Made by a program: the position numbers and the translations under genes. A stretch of 64,000 nt of DNA from Bacteriovoracia bacterium (GTDB lineage: Bacteria; Bdellovibrionota; Bacteriovoracia; Bacteriovoracales; Bacteriovoracaceae): assembly GCA_030431635.1 (NCBI GenBank), contig JAUIIL010000002.1:186001-250000 (forward strand), written 5' to 3'. Within the stretch, counting starts at the first letter, position 1. Every line of letters starts with the position of its first letter. The notes under the pieces were generated by a model. It worked only from the letters and a program-made list of their open reading frames with translations. It did no database searches and was not told the origin of the DNA. Positions 42,667 to 51,244 of this stretch are shown piece by piece.

Positions 42667-43606
42667 GTTAATTTTGATTTTTTTTGTCATATCGGCTTTT
42701 GGAAGTGATCAAGATAAATTGTTTCCAACGGTAGACTTTAGTAGACCACATCCGAGCAATTCACTGCATAGACTTAATTTTATGCCAAGAGAAGGAAGTT
42801 TTAGTCTGCTATTCAAAGCTTTTGGACATACGGAGACCGTTGATTGGAAAGAGGACTCAGATTTAAATCGAAGTACTGAGGGTTCAGGAGGGCTTGTTAA
42901 TTTTACTTATGGATACTCTTCTCGTTTTTCTCTATTTTTTGAAACAGATTATCTTTCAGTTGATAAAGCAACTTATCGTGAAAGTTCATCAAAATATCAA
43001 AATAAATCTAGAGGTGTGAGCGATCCCATATTAGGGTTTAAGTGGCGCTTGCTCTATCAAAAAAGATCTCCATTCTCTTTAGATTTAGAATACTTTTATT
43101 CCCCTAACTCTGGAAAAGCCAAGGCCGCTGGTGATGGAGGAAATGGAAATCGCTTAAGAGGGGGCAAGAAAACAGGAGCAGCTTTATACTTAACAAGACA
43201 GTTTGATTTCTTTGAATATCAGTTTTTTGCAAAGCTAGCTCAACAAGGTGAATATAATCAAACTTATAGCCATGGAACCGAAGTTAGCTTTAATAGTTTT
43301 ACTCAAAGAGAAGTTGGATTTAGTACAATGTATATGACTTCCAATAATGCTTTTGGTGTTATCGGAGTTTCTCGTTGTGAGTTCGGAAATGACGCTTATC
43401 GAATGAATGGGAATTATTTATTGGCCATTAGCTCGTACTCTCGTGCTTGGGTAAAGTTAGGCTCTATTGTTGATAAAGGCAAAATCGTTTTAAGTTTGAA
43501 TGCTGATTATAGGAAAGGGGATGCTTTCATCTACAATAGCTCTTTATTTAATGCGACTTACAGAGATCTTATTATTAGTTTTGATGTTCTTTTAGGAAAC
43601 TTTTAG
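42659..43606 (+). CDS. Exported outer-membrane-barrel-like protein, unknown function
   Basis: The 315-residue protein has a signal peptide (MNKLILIFFVISAFGS). The mature part alternates short hydrophobic and polar strands, with aromatic girdles (FFETDYLSVDKATY, LSLNADYRKGDAFIY), as in outer-membrane barrels, and ends in Phe (LLGNF), a common beta-signal feature. Glycine-rich loops (GGNGNRLRGGKKTG) would be surface-exposed. It overlaps the FHA-RDD gene by eight bases, so the pair is probably co-expressed. I do not recognise a family. Confidence 0.72.
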   Translation: MNKLILIFFVISAFGSDQDKLFPTVDFSRPHPSNSLHRLNFMPREGSFSLLFKAFGHTETVDWKEDSDLNRSTEGSGGLVNFTYGYSSRFSLFFETDYLSVDKATYRESSSKYQNKSRGVSDPILGFKWRLLYQKRSPFSLDLEYFYSPNSGKAKAAGDGGNGNRLRGGKKTGAALYLTRQFDFFEYQFFAKLAQQGEYNQTYSHGTEVSFNSFTQREVGFSTMYMTSNNAFGVIGVSRCEFGNDAYRMNGNYLLAISSYSRAWVKLGSIVDKGKIVLSLNADYRKGDAFIYNSSLFNATYRDLIISFDVLLGNF

Positions 43607-43685
43607 CTTTCATGTTGCATTTCGTATTCATCTTTTTGAACTAAACTGGCACACTAAATACTTCAATAATTAAGCGAGGTATAAA

Positions 43686-45623
43686 ATGGATTATAAGCAG
43701 CGCTTTGATATTCCTCAAAGGTTAAAAAAAAATTCACATATTGATAAAGAACAATATGAAGAATTATATAAACAATCTATTCAAGAGAATTCTTCTTTTT
43801 GGCTAGAGCAATCCAAGCGAATCAACTGGATAAAAGAACCTCAGGTTGCTCAGACTGGAGATTATCATAATGTTGATTTTAAATGGTTTGAAGATGGTCA
43901 ATTAAATGCAAGTTATAACTGTATTGATAGACATCTAGAAGAGCGAGCAAAAGAGACAGCTCTTATCTGGGCAAAAGATGAGGCAGGAGAATATGAGTAT
44001 ATTTCCTACCAACAACTACATGATAATGTTTGTCAGGTGGCCAATGCTCTAAAAAGCTTAGGTGTTAAAAAAGGAGAACGTGTTTGTCTGTATCTTCCCA
44101 TGATTCCTGAACTCGTCTATACCATGCTTGCTTGTTCTCGCATTGGCGCTATTCATTCAATTGTATTCGCTGGCTTCAGCGCTGAAGCCTTAAGAGAGAG
44201 AATTATTGATGCTAAGGCCAAGGTTGTCGTGACGGCCAATGAGGGATTAAGAGGAGGAAAGACAATTGCTTTAAAGGAGATAACAGACAAGGCGATAGAA
44301 GGTGCTGATTGTGTCGATAAGATCTTAGTCGTCGAGAGAACGAGCCGTTCGTTTCAATTAAACTCAAGAGACATCCTCTTTAAAGAGTTAGTTTCCTCTC
44401 AAGAAACAACATGTGAACCCGTTTTGATGAATTCTGAAGACCCGCTTTTTATTCTCTACACTTCAGGTTCAACGGGGCGGCCCAAGGGGCTTTTGCATAC
44501 AACTGGAGGATATTTAACATACGCTTCATATACTCATGAATGTGTTTTTGATTATAATCCTGGTGAAGTTTATTTTTGTGCTGCTGATATTGGTTGGATA
44601 ACAGGACACAGTTATATTGTGTATGGGCCATTGGCCAATGGTGCAACAAGTGTTCTGTTTGAATCCACACCTCTTTATCCAGATGCTGGAAGGTATTGGC
44701 AAATGATTGAAGATTTAAAAGTAAATATTTTCTACACGGCCCCAACGGCCTTGAGAGCTTTGGCTTCGCATGGGGATAACTGGCCTGATAAATACGATCT
44801 CAGTTCGCTAAAAATATTAGGAACTGTAGGAGAGCCAATTAACCCAGAAATTTGGATGTGGTATTTTCAAGTTGTTGGAAAACAACAGTGCGCTGTCGTT
44901 GATACGTGGTGGCAAACAGAAACGGGAGGTATTCTTATTTCTCCTCTACCTGGAGCAACTGAAACAAAACCTGGGTCTGCGACAAAACCTTTATTTGGCG
45001 TAAGTCCTATTCTTTTGGAACCTGAAAAAGGAACTTTTTTAGAAGGTAATGAACAAAAAGGGGCCCTTTGTTTAGAGCACTCATGGCCGGGGCAAGCTCG
45101 AACAATTTATGGAGATCATAAAAGGTTTGTTGAAACCTATTTCTCTCAGTATCCAGGATACTACTTTACTGGAGATGGTTGCTATAGAGATCAAGATGGC
45201 TATTATTGGATAACAGGAAGAATTGATGATGTTATTAATGTTTCTGGTCATAGACTAGGGACGGCTGAAATTGAAGGTGCCATTATGGAAGGGGAGATGA
45301 TCGCAGAGGTTGCTGTTGTTGGTTATCCTCACGAAATTAAAGGTCAAGGAATTTACGCTTACGTCATTATTCATGATAAGGAACAAAAAAATATTGAAGA
45401 AGAAGTCAGAAATTTAGTGAGAAATTCAATAGGTCGTTTCGCTGCTCCTGATATTGTTCATATCACTCAAGGTCTTCCTAAAACAAGAAGTGGTAAGGTG
45501 ATGAGAAGAATATTGAGAAAAATCGCTTGTCTTGAGTTTGATACTTTAGGTGACATCTCAACCCTGGCCGATCCGGGTGTTGTTGAACAATTAATAAAAC
45601 AAAGAAAAGAACTTAAGAATTGA
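43686..45623 (+). CDS. acs: Acetyl-CoA synthetase (AMP-forming)
   Basis: The 645-residue enzyme converts acetate, ATP and CoA to acetyl-CoA, AMP and PPi in the cytoplasm. Diagnostic motifs are the P-loop YTSGSTGRPKG starting at Tyr258, ADIGWITGHSY, WWQTETGG and the catalytic-Lys region PKTRSGKVMRRIL with Lys604, the site that is acetylated to switch the enzyme off in Acs proteins. Length matches the family (about 650). It should feed acetyl-CoA into the beta-oxidation/thiolase set found at 48387-53883. AGCGAGG precedes the ATG. Confidence 0.96.
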   Translation: MDYKQRFDIPQRLKKNSHIDKEQYEELYKQSIQENSSFWLEQSKRINWIKEPQVAQTGDYHNVDFKWFEDGQLNASYNCIDRHLEERAKETALIWAKDEAGEYEYISYQQLHDNVCQVANALKSLGVKKGERVCLYLPMIPELVYTMLACSRIGAIHSIVFAGFSAEALRERIIDAKAKVVVTANEGLRGGKTIALKEITDKAIEGADCVDKILVVERTSRSFQLNSRDILFKELVSSQETTCEPVLMNSEDPLFILYTSGSTGRPKGLLHTTGGYLTYASYTHECVFDYNPGEVYFCAADIGWITGHSYIVYGPLANGATSVLFESTPLYPDAGRYWQMIEDLKVNIFYTAPTALRALASHGDNWPDKYDLSSLKILGTVGEPINPEIWMWYFQVVGKQQCAVVDTWWQTETGGILISPLPGATETKPGSATKPLFGVSPILLEPEKGTFLEGNEQKGALCLEHSWPGQARTIYGDHKRFVETYFSQYPGYYFTGDGCYRDQDGYYWITGRIDDVINVSGHRLGTAEIEGAIMEGEMIAEVAVVGYPHEIKGQGIYAYVIIHDKEQKNIEEEVRNLVRNSIGRFAAPDIVHITQGLPKTRSGKVMRRILRKIACLEFDTLGDISTLADPGVVEQLIKQRKELKN

Positions 45624-45690
45624 TAAAAGTATCAAAAAAAGAAAGATAGCTGAGGATAGATAAATATGTAAGATAAATGAGTTCTTTCAT
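45613..45690 (-). CDS. Possible small hydrophobic protein (25 residues)
   Basis: An ORF of 25 codons starts with ATG at 45690, preceded by AGGAGGAG at a six-base spacing, an almost ideal ribosome site in an AT-rich gap. The peptide starts MKELIYLTYLSILSYLSFF, so most of it is one hydrophobic helix. It overlaps the acs 3' end by 11 bases, convergent. The strong Shine-Dalgarno is the main reason to list it; translation is not shown. It could be a short membrane peptide, a toxin, or a leader. Confidence 0.38.
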   Translation of the reverse strand: MKELIYLTYLSILSYLSFFDTFINS

Positions 45691-45750
45691 AAAAGACTCC
45701 TCCTATTCAAAAATCTAACATCAGTGGCTTGTGGGTTCAATTAGGGATGT

Positions 45751-45772
45751 AAAAAAGATAGGCTTTTTAGCC
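45751..45772 (-). terminator. Weak hairpin and T-tract at end of TPM-domain gene
   Basis: On the minus strand GGCT-AAAA-AGCC is followed by TATCTTTTTT. The stem is only four base pairs and the TPM gene stop lies inside it, so the call is tentative. Confidence 0.35.
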
Positions 45773-46411
45773 AAAATGAACCCATCTAATTTGGTTAGAT
45801 ATATCTTCTTGAGAGTTTTGAAGAACTTTTTCTGGGAAGTATTCAATAAGCTCTTTCTCCCAAATTTCAATAGCATTAAGAATGCCTTCATAAAATTTTT
45901 TTTCTTTAAAAGAATTTCTCATACTAGCGATGAGTTCATTAAGCTCTGTTTGTGATATTTTCTCACTTAGTTTAGGGCCAATGAGAAGCTCAATTTTTCT
46001 TTCGTATAAAGAGAGATAGATCATGGCCGATGCTTGGTGAGAAGTTTGAGAGTTCCCAAAAGTAAAAAACATTTCAACTGCTTTTTCATGTGTTTCTCTG
46101 TTCACTTCGCTTTTAGTTAAAGCTACTTTTTTGAAAAAAGGGATTTGACATAAATAAAGCAAAGGAAAGAGCAGAACAAACTGGGAAATGACAAGATAGT
46201 AAGAATGTTCAAATTCTAAATAGATACTTGCCAAAAAACTCAGAGCTAGAACAATAAAAATGGCCAAGCGTAAAACAGCTCCAGGGTATGGGTCACTCGC
46301 TTTAGCAATACATAAAATAAGCTCACTGTGTGTGTTTTTTTCAAAAGTAGCTATCTTGGCTTCAATTTTTTGTTCTTCATCATGTGACAAAATTTTTCTC
46401 TTCCAACTCAT
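45767..46411 (-). CDS. TPM-domain membrane protein, second of pair
   Basis: From the ATG at 46411 (MSWKRKIL) the protein is 214 residues. The longer open frame to 46546 translates the Gly-rich tail of the upstream gene in another frame and is rejected. A TPM-like domain is visible: EEQKIEAKIATFEKNTHSEL, then AVEMFFTF with SAMIYLSLYERKIELLIGP. Two membrane segments (about 50-95) lie between. It follows the first TPM gene with one base between stop and start, and GGAGG in the Gly codons of that gene serves as ribosome site. The two plus LemA form a common three-gene set of uncertain function, often linked to membrane quality control. Confidence 0.8.
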   Translation of the reverse strand: MSWKRKILSHDEEQKIEAKIATFEKNTHSELILCIAKASDPYPGAVLRLAIFIVLALSFLASIYLEFEHSYYLVISQFVLLFPLLYLCQIPFFKKVALTKSEVNRETHEKAVEMFFTFGNSQTSHQASAMIYLSLYERKIELLIGPKLSEKISQTELNELIASMRNSFKEKKFYEGILNAIEIWEKELIEYFPEKVLQNSQEDISNQIRWVHFG

Positions 46412-46412
46412 A

Positions 46413-47279
46413 TTACCACCCTCCAGAGGCCCCTCCACCTCCAAAACCGCCGCCTGAGCCTCCCCAGCCTCCGCCTCCTCCGAAACTACCGAAATGACTT
46501 CCAGAGCCTCGAGAATAGTGTCCTCCACTACTAAAGCCCACGACATTAAAAAGTCCTATCAAGCTAAAGAACGAGCTAATAAGAGCAAATACAATAAGAA
46601 GGATATAGTTGAGCCCCACAAAGAAAAATCCTAAAAGAAGTCCGGCCAAAAAACCAGAAATAGCTTTTCCTATAAGACCTCGACCTAGGGCCCTCGAAAC
46701 AATAGGCATAATAAAAAAGAAGACAATAACTAAAAGAGGAATGATATTTTTAAAAGATTTTTTATTTTTCTTTAATCTTACGTAAGAAGAAGATTGATGA
46801 GTTTCTTTTGTTTGTATTTGAATAGAGAATTTTTGAGCGATTGCAATGATAGTATCTAAGACTCCTTGAAAATAAAGTCCTTGTTTAAAAGAAGGGATCA
46901 TAAAGTTTTGCATGAGATCATGGGTTTCTAAATCTGTTAAGTCTCCCTCAATTCCTTCACCGACTTCAATGCGTATTTTTCTCTCTTGTTTAGAGATTGT
47001 GATAATAATTCCATTATCTTTTACCTCATCTCCTATTTTCCATTTCTCTGCTACTCGAATGGAGAGGCTTTCAATGTCTTCTCCTTCAAGAGAATCTATC
47101 GTGTAAACCTGAAGATGAGGTCCATTGTTTTCTTTAATTTGCTTTATGGTTTCATCTAAAATTTGAGACTGCTCTGATGTAAAGATGCCCGCGGTATCCA
47201 TCGTTGGTCTTGCTAAAGAGGGAATTTCAACTTCAGCGGAACTAAGAAAAGCGAAAAAGAAAAGCAGCCACCAACGCAT
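46413..47279 (-). CDS. TPM-domain protein with Gly-rich C-terminal tail (YgcG-like)
   Basis: The 288-residue protein has a signal peptide (MRWWLLFFFAFLSSA), then a TPM domain (about 25-150): TSEQSQILDETIKQIKE, GIIITISKQERKIRIEVG. A membrane region (about 185-240) follows, and the tail ends in a Gly/Ser stretch (SFGGGGGWGGSGGG). This is the usual YgcG layout. It is the second gene of a LemA-TPM-TPM set; its start overlaps the LemA stop as TAATG. Proteins of this type are implicated in envelope assembly or repair; no specific substrate is known. Confidence 0.86.
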   Translation of the reverse strand: MRWWLLFFFAFLSSAEVEIPSLARPTMDTAGIFTSEQSQILDETIKQIKENNGPHLQVYTIDSLEGEDIESLSIRVAEKWKIGDEVKDNGIIITISKQERKIRIEVGEGIEGDLTDLETHDLMQNFMIPSFKQGLYFQGVLDTIIAIAQKFSIQIQTKETHQSSSYVRLKKNKKSFKNIIPLLVIVFFFIMPIVSRALGRGLIGKAISGFLAGLLLGFFFVGLNYILLIVFALISSFFSLIGLFNVVGFSSGGHYSRGSGSHFGSFGGGGGWGGSGGGFGGGGASGGW

Positions 47280-47845
47280 TAAAACTTAACTTCGGGATTC
47301 TGAGTTTGTGCTTCTTCTACCGTAAATTGTGGTTTCTTTTCATGATGAAAAAACAAACTGTTTGTTAAACTTGTAGGAAAGACTGTGACTAAGTCATTAA
47401 ACTGTTTCACACTTTCGATATATCTTTTTCTTGCAATAGAAATTCTATTCTCAGTTCCTTCAAGTTGAACTTGAAGACCTTTAAAGTTTTCACTCGCCTT
47501 AAGGTCTGGATACTTTTCAACAACAACCATCAGCTTCCCGAGGGCACTAGTTAAACCAGCTTGTGCTTGAGAGAAATTTTTCATTGACTCAGGGGAAAGA
47601 GAATTAGGATCAATTTTTACTTGAGTGGCCTTGGCCCTAGCTTCGACGACAGCTTGGAGAGTCTCTTTTTCGTGAGCAGCATATCCTTTAACTGTTGAAA
47701 CAAGATTTGGGATCAAATCGCTTCTTCTTTTATACTGATTAAGAACCTCTGCCCACTTGGCTTCAACTTCATTGTTGGCCCTTGGAATTGACTGAACTCC
47801 ACATGATAAAAGTATAAATGACATGAAAATGATTGAGAGTTTCAA
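47279..47845 (-). CDS. lemA: LemA-family lipoprotein
   Basis: The 188-residue protein has a lipoprotein signal MKLSIIFMSFILLSC with lipobox LLSC. The mature part shows the LemA signature: NNEVEAKWAEVLNQYKRR, DLIPNLVSTVKGYAAHEKE and ARAKATQ, with two to three long helices and the end NDLVTVFPTSL. Many LemA proteins have an uncleaved N-terminal helix; here a lipid anchor is more likely. LemA and TPM-domain genes commonly occur together. AGGAGG lies a few bases before the ATG. Confidence 0.9.
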   Translation of the reverse strand: MKLSIIFMSFILLSCGVQSIPRANNEVEAKWAEVLNQYKRRSDLIPNLVSTVKGYAAHEKETLQAVVEARAKATQVKIDPNSLSPESMKNFSQAQAGLTSALGKLMVVVEKYPDLKASENFKGLQVQLEGTENRISIARKRYIESVKQFNDLVTVFPTSLTNSLFFHHEKKPQFTVEEAQTQNPEVKF

Positions 47846-47864
47846 AGCATCCTCCTAAAAAACA

Positions 47865-47898
47865 AAAAGCCCGAAGATAAATAGAACTTCAGGCTTTT
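47865..47898 (-). terminator. Rho-independent terminator after rpsT
   Basis: On the minus strand AAAAGCCTGAAG pairs with CTTCGGGCTTTT (one T-G wobble) around a ten-base loop, followed by a short T run. It begins 28 bases after the S20 stop. Confidence 0.8.
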
Positions 47899-47925
47899 AA
47901 ATGTATCTGTCAATAGAAGTCTGGA

Positions 47926-48186
47926 CTAAAGAGCGTTAACTTGTTTAGCAAGACGAGATGTTTTTCTAGCAGCTGTCTGCTTTTTCATTGCACTAGTCTT
48001 TGAAAGTTTCCCAAGTAGTTTTTGAACAATGGGTAAAAGTTTTTGAGCTTCGTCTTTGTTGCTTTGCTCGATAGCACTTCTAAGTCTTTTAATAAAAGTA
48101 CGTGATTTCGACTTCTTAGAGCGGTTAGTGTTTCTAATTACCTTATTTTGTTTCGCTCTTTTTTCAGCTGATTTGTGATTTGCCAC
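47926..48186 (-). CDS. rpsT: 30S ribosomal protein bS20
   Basis: The 86-residue basic protein matches bS20: ANHKSAEKRAKQNK at the start, then SKKSKSRTFIKRLR and AMKKQTAARKTSRLAKQ. It binds 16S rRNA early in 30S assembly. The start is GTG at 48186 with AAGGAG six to seven bases upstream; E. coli rpsT also uses a non-AUG start (UUG), which is linked to autoregulation. A terminator follows and a good promoter precedes it. Confidence 0.96.
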   Translation of the reverse strand: MANHKSAEKRAKQNKVIRNTNRSKKSKSRTFIKRLRSAIEQSNKDEAQKLLPIVQKLLGKLSKTSAMKKQTAARKTSRLAKQVNAL

Positions 48187-48218
48187 AATTAATCTCCTTA
48201 AAACTTTCTAGAAAAGAA

Positions 48219-48247
48219 CTTATAAAACAGAACTTTGTTAATGGCAA
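48219..48247 (-). promoter_or_regulatory. Likely sigma-70 promoter of rpsT
   Basis: On the minus strand TTGCCA (48247-48242) and TATAAG (48224-48219) are 17 bases apart, giving a leader of about 25-30 bases before the GTG. Confidence 0.55.
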
Positions 48248-48327
48248 GCGTAAAGTAGGAAGGGTTTTTTGTTGAATAAGTTCTTTTTCTATAAGGATAA
48301 CACCTTGTTTTCTTTGCGTTACTTGTC

Positions 48328-48361
48328 TTGACCAATAGTTGTGAGAAAAGCATTATTGGTC
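48328..48361 (+). promoter_or_regulatory. Promoter with overlapping inverted repeat upstream of hydroxyacyl-CoA dehydrogenase
   Basis: TTGACC (48328-48333) and CATTAT (48351-48356) are 17 bases apart. GACCAATA (48330-48337) and TATTGGTC (48354-48361) are perfect 8-bp arms that cover both boxes, which is the layout expected of an operator for a dimeric repressor. No regulator gene of the TetR or GntR type is seen nearby. Confidence 0.5.
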
Positions 48362-48386
48362 GTATTTTCATCTTCAGGAGGCTTAA

Positions 48387-49238
48387 GTGGGTCAGATAAA
48401 ACATATTGGTATTGTAGGGGCAGGACAAATGGGTCGTGGGATTGCTCAGGTTGGAATTCAGTCAGGGTTTACGGTCACATTGTTTGATATTGGAGAATCT
48501 CCATTGACTAAGGGAGTTGATTTTATAAAAGCCCAATTAAATAAGGGGGTTGAAAAATCAAAATGGTCTCAGTCTGAAGCTGATTCAGCCTTTGCTAGAT
48601 TAAAGCCATCGACCGAGCTGAAGGCCCTCGCTGATTGTCATCTTGTCATAGAAGCGGCTACAGAAAATAAGCAAATAAAATTCAATCTTTTTAAACAACT
48701 AGATGAAATTGTTCAAAAAGAGGCCATCCTTGCTTCAAATACCTCATCTATCTCAATTACTGAGATTGCGGCAGTGACGAATAGGGCCTCAAAAGTAGCT
48801 GGAATGCATTTTATGAATCCTGTTCCAGTGATGAAGCTTGTTGAGGGGATTAGAGGTCTTGAAACTTCAGAAGAAACTTTTAAACAAGTTGAAGAAGTGG
48901 CCACTCAAATGGGAAAAACTTTTGTCAAGGCCAAAGACATGCCTGGTTTTGCAGTAAATAGAATTTTAATGCCCATGATTAATGAAGCTGTTTATGCTTT
49001 ATATGAAGGGCTTGCTACGGTCGAGGATATTGATGCCGCGATGAAACTAGGAACTAATCAACCAATGGGTCCTCTTACTCTAGCTGATTTCATAGGGCTA
49101 GATACCTGCTTGGCCATTATGGAAGTTCTCTTTGAAGGATTTAGCGATACAAAATACCGTCCATGTCCTCTGTTAAAGCAATATGTCGCTGCCGGAAGGC
49201 TTGGGAGAAAAAATGGAAAAGGATTTTATGACTACTAA
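48387..49238 (+). CDS. 3-hydroxyacyl-CoA (3-hydroxybutyryl-CoA) dehydrogenase
   Basis: The 283-residue single-domain enzyme oxidises 3-hydroxyacyl-CoA with NAD+ (or the reverse). The NAD-binding site is [15 protein letters not shown] at 7-21; the catalytic Glu-His region is [16 protein letters not shown], and [16 protein letters not shown] is the C-terminal helix signature. Length fits Hbd/PaaH/FadB2 proteins. It starts with GTG at 48387, with AGGAGG five bases upstream. It leads an operon with an enoyl-CoA hydratase (11-base overlap) and an acyl-CoA dehydrogenase. It is likely to act on short-chain CoA esters. The symbol hbd fits, but fadB2 or paaH would too. Confidence 0.93.
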   Translation: MGQIKHIGIVGAGQMGRGIAQVGIQSGFTVTLFDIGESPLTKGVDFIKAQLNKGVEKSKWSQSEADSAFARLKPSTELKALADCHLVIEAATENKQIKFNLFKQLDEIVQKEAILASNTSSISITEIAAVTNRASKVAGMHFMNPVPVMKLVEGIRGLETSEETFKQVEEVATQMGKTFVKAKDMPGFAVNRILMPMINEAVYALYEGLATVEDIDAAMKLGTNQPMGPLTLADFIGLDTCLAIMEVLFEGFSDTKYRPCPLLKQYVAAGRLGRKNGKGFYDY

Positions 49239-50022
49239 TTTTAAAAACCTCAATTACATAGAACAAGAGAATCTAGGGATATTAACGATAGATAGAGAGA
49301 AAAAACTTAATGCTCTTGATGTTGAAGTCCTAATGGAGCTTCGAGATTTTTTGGAAGAATTAATGACGAAGAAGCTCTCAATTAAAGGACTTATTTTCAC
49401 GGGAGCTGGTTCAAAAGCTTTTATTGCTGGAGCCGATATTGCTTCAATGAGCAATATGGAGGAAAAAGATGGGGAGCAATTTGCTTCTTTAGGGCAACAG
49501 GTAACTTTGTTATTTGAAGCTCTTCCCATTCCAGTTATTGCCTGTGTTAATGGTTATGCTCTAGGGGGTGGGTGTGAAATGGCCCTGGCTTGTGACTTTA
49601 TTTATGCAAGCGAAAATGCTCTTTTTGGGCTGCCTGAAGTGGGTCTTGGTCTTATTCCTGGTTTTGGTGGGACCCAAAGATTGGAAAACGTTGTTGGACG
49701 TAATTTTGCAAGAGAGATGATCTATACCGGCCGTAGCATAAACGCCCATGAAGCGAGAGAGCGTGGACTTGTCAATCAGGTTTTCTCTGATAAAGAAGCT
49801 TTAATAGAAGCAGGAAAAAAATGTTTGAAAGAGATCATGCAAAAGTCCCCTCATGCTATTAAAGTTGCCAAAAAAGTAATGAACAGAGGAAATGATTTAA
49901 CTGTTGAAGAAGGCCTTTCAATTGAAAGACAAAAATTTGGCTCTATATTTTCTTCTTATGATATGAAAGAAGGAACTAAAGCTTTCGTTGAAAAAAGAAA
50001 ACCAGAGTTTAAAGGGAATTAA
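49228..50022 (+). CDS. Enoyl-CoA hydratase/crotonase family
   Basis: From the ATG at 49228 (AAAAGGATTTT upstream) the protein is 264 residues; farther starts lie in the previous gene. Crotonase motifs are [11 protein letters not shown] (oxyanion-hole region), [11 protein letters not shown] and the second catalytic region [16 protein letters not shown]. These contain the two Glu residues usual for hydratases (one in GFGGTQ's neighbour PEVGLG, the other in the GGGCEMALA segment). The reaction is hydration of trans-2-enoyl-CoA to 3-hydroxyacyl-CoA. It overlaps the dehydrogenase gene by 11 bases and precedes the acyl-CoA dehydrogenase by three. Confidence 0.93.
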   Translation: MTTNFKNLNYIEQENLGILTIDREKKLNALDVEVLMELRDFLEELMTKKLSIKGLIFTGAGSKAFIAGADIASMSNMEEKDGEQFASLGQQVTLLFEALPIPVIACVNGYALGGGCEMALACDFIYASENALFGLPEVGLGLIPGFGGTQRLENVVGRNFAREMIYTGRSINAHEARERGLVNQVFSDKEALIEAGKKCLKEIMQKSPHAIKVAKKVMNRGNDLTVEEGLSIERQKFGSIFSSYDMKEGTKAFVEKRKPEFKGN

Positions 50023-50025
50023 AAA

Positions 50026-51165
50026 ATGTTATTAGATGAAAATTATCAAGAGTTGCGCGATCTTATTTCAAAATTCTCAGATACAGAGGTTGCTCCTCTG
50101 GCTGCTGAAATTGATTCCCAAGGAGAAATTCCTAAAGAGCTTATTTCCAAATTGGCCGAGAATGGTTTTTTGGGTAGTTTTGTTCCTGAGGAGTACGGTG
50201 GAGCTGGAATGGACTATATGTCTTATTCTATACTCGTAGAAGAGCTCTCTAGAAATTGTGCTTCAACTGGAGTTTTTGTCTCAGCTCACTCTTCACTATG
50301 TGTTTGGCCTATCTTAGCTTTTGGGACAGAAATGCAGAAAAAGAAATATCTTCCTCTCTTAGCAAGCGGACAAGCCATTGGTTGTTTTTGTCTAAGTGAG
50401 CCTGGAGCTGGTTCTGATGCAGGTTCCTTAACAACTACAGCTGTTGATAAAGGGGATCACTGGGAAATTAATGGTGTTAAAAATTGGATCACTAATGGGA
50501 AAGAAGCTGATATCGCCATTGTTTTTGCAAAAACAAAAAAAACAGATGACTACAAAGGCATTTCAGCTTTTATCGTAGAAACCAATTCTCCTGGGTTTAG
50601 TATCATTAAAATAGAGGATAAGCTTGGGATTAAGGGGTCATCAACAGCACAACTGGCTTTTGATAACGTAAAAATCCCAAAAGAAAATCTTTTAGGACCT
50701 CTCGAAAAAGGCTTTCGTGTGGCAATGGCAACGCTTGATGGGGGAAGAATTGGAATTGCTTCTCAGGCCCTAGGGATTTCACAAGGAGCTTTTAATTACG
50801 CGATCCGTTATGTGAATGAGAGAGTTCAATTTGGAGCTCCTCTCTCTCGACTTCAAGGAATACAGTTTATTTTGGCTGATATGAGTACTAAAATCTCTGC
50901 TTCTAGACTCCTTATCTATGACGCGAGTACAAGAAAAGATCTCAATCGTCCATATAGTAAAGAAGGAGCTCAGGCTAAATTATTTGCAGCTGAAGCTGCG
51001 ATGTGGATAACAACCAAGGCCATTCAATTATGTGGAGGGAACGGCTATACCAAGGAATATCCTGTTGAGCGCTTTTTTAGGGATGCGAAAATTACTGAAA
51101 TTTATGAAGGAACATCTGAGATTCAGCGTATTGTCATTGCTTCAAATGAGCTAAAACAGCTCTAA
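50026..51165 (+). CDS. Acyl-CoA dehydrogenase (short-chain/butyryl type)
   Basis: The 379-residue FAD enzyme introduces a trans-2 double bond into acyl-CoA. Motifs are FCLSEPGAGSDAG (FAD/acyl site), KNWITNG, LQGIQFILADM and QLCGGNGYTKEYPVER; the catalytic Glu of the short-chain class is in IYEGTSEIQR near the C-terminus. It is the third gene of the beta-oxidation operon and needs an electron-transfer flavoprotein, which is not in this window. The order dehydrogenase, hydratase, ACAD is common for butyryl-CoA or short-chain fatty-acid use. Confidence 0.94.
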   Translation: MLLDENYQELRDLISKFSDTEVAPLAAEIDSQGEIPKELISKLAENGFLGSFVPEEYGGAGMDYMSYSILVEELSRNCASTGVFVSAHSSLCVWPILAFGTEMQKKKYLPLLASGQAIGCFCLSEPGAGSDAGSLTTTAVDKGDHWEINGVKNWITNGKEADIAIVFAKTKKTDDYKGISAFIVETNSPGFSIIKIEDKLGIKGSSTAQLAFDNVKIPKENLLGPLEKGFRVAMATLDGGRIGIASQALGISQGAFNYAIRYVNERVQFGAPLSRLQGIQFILADMSTKISASRLLIYDASTRKDLNRPYSKEGAQAKLFAAEAAMWITTKAIQLCGGNGYTKEYPVERFFRDAKITEIYEGTSEIQRIVIASNELKQL

Positions 51166-51244
51166 AGGTGATTGGCAAACATTAAACCAAGTGATAATTT
51201 GACACTTCATGAAAATATTAAAACGTTTATTGGGGAAAAAAGAA

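Noticed and set aside
43645-43665. TGGCAC-like -24 element upstream of acs
   Set aside because: A sigma-54 promoter needs TTGC about five bases after; only ATACT is there.
46412-46546. N-terminal extension of the second TPM-domain gene
   Set aside because: It is the Gly/Ser-coding tail of the upstream gene read in another frame. The ATG at 46411 follows a ribosome site and starts the conserved domain.
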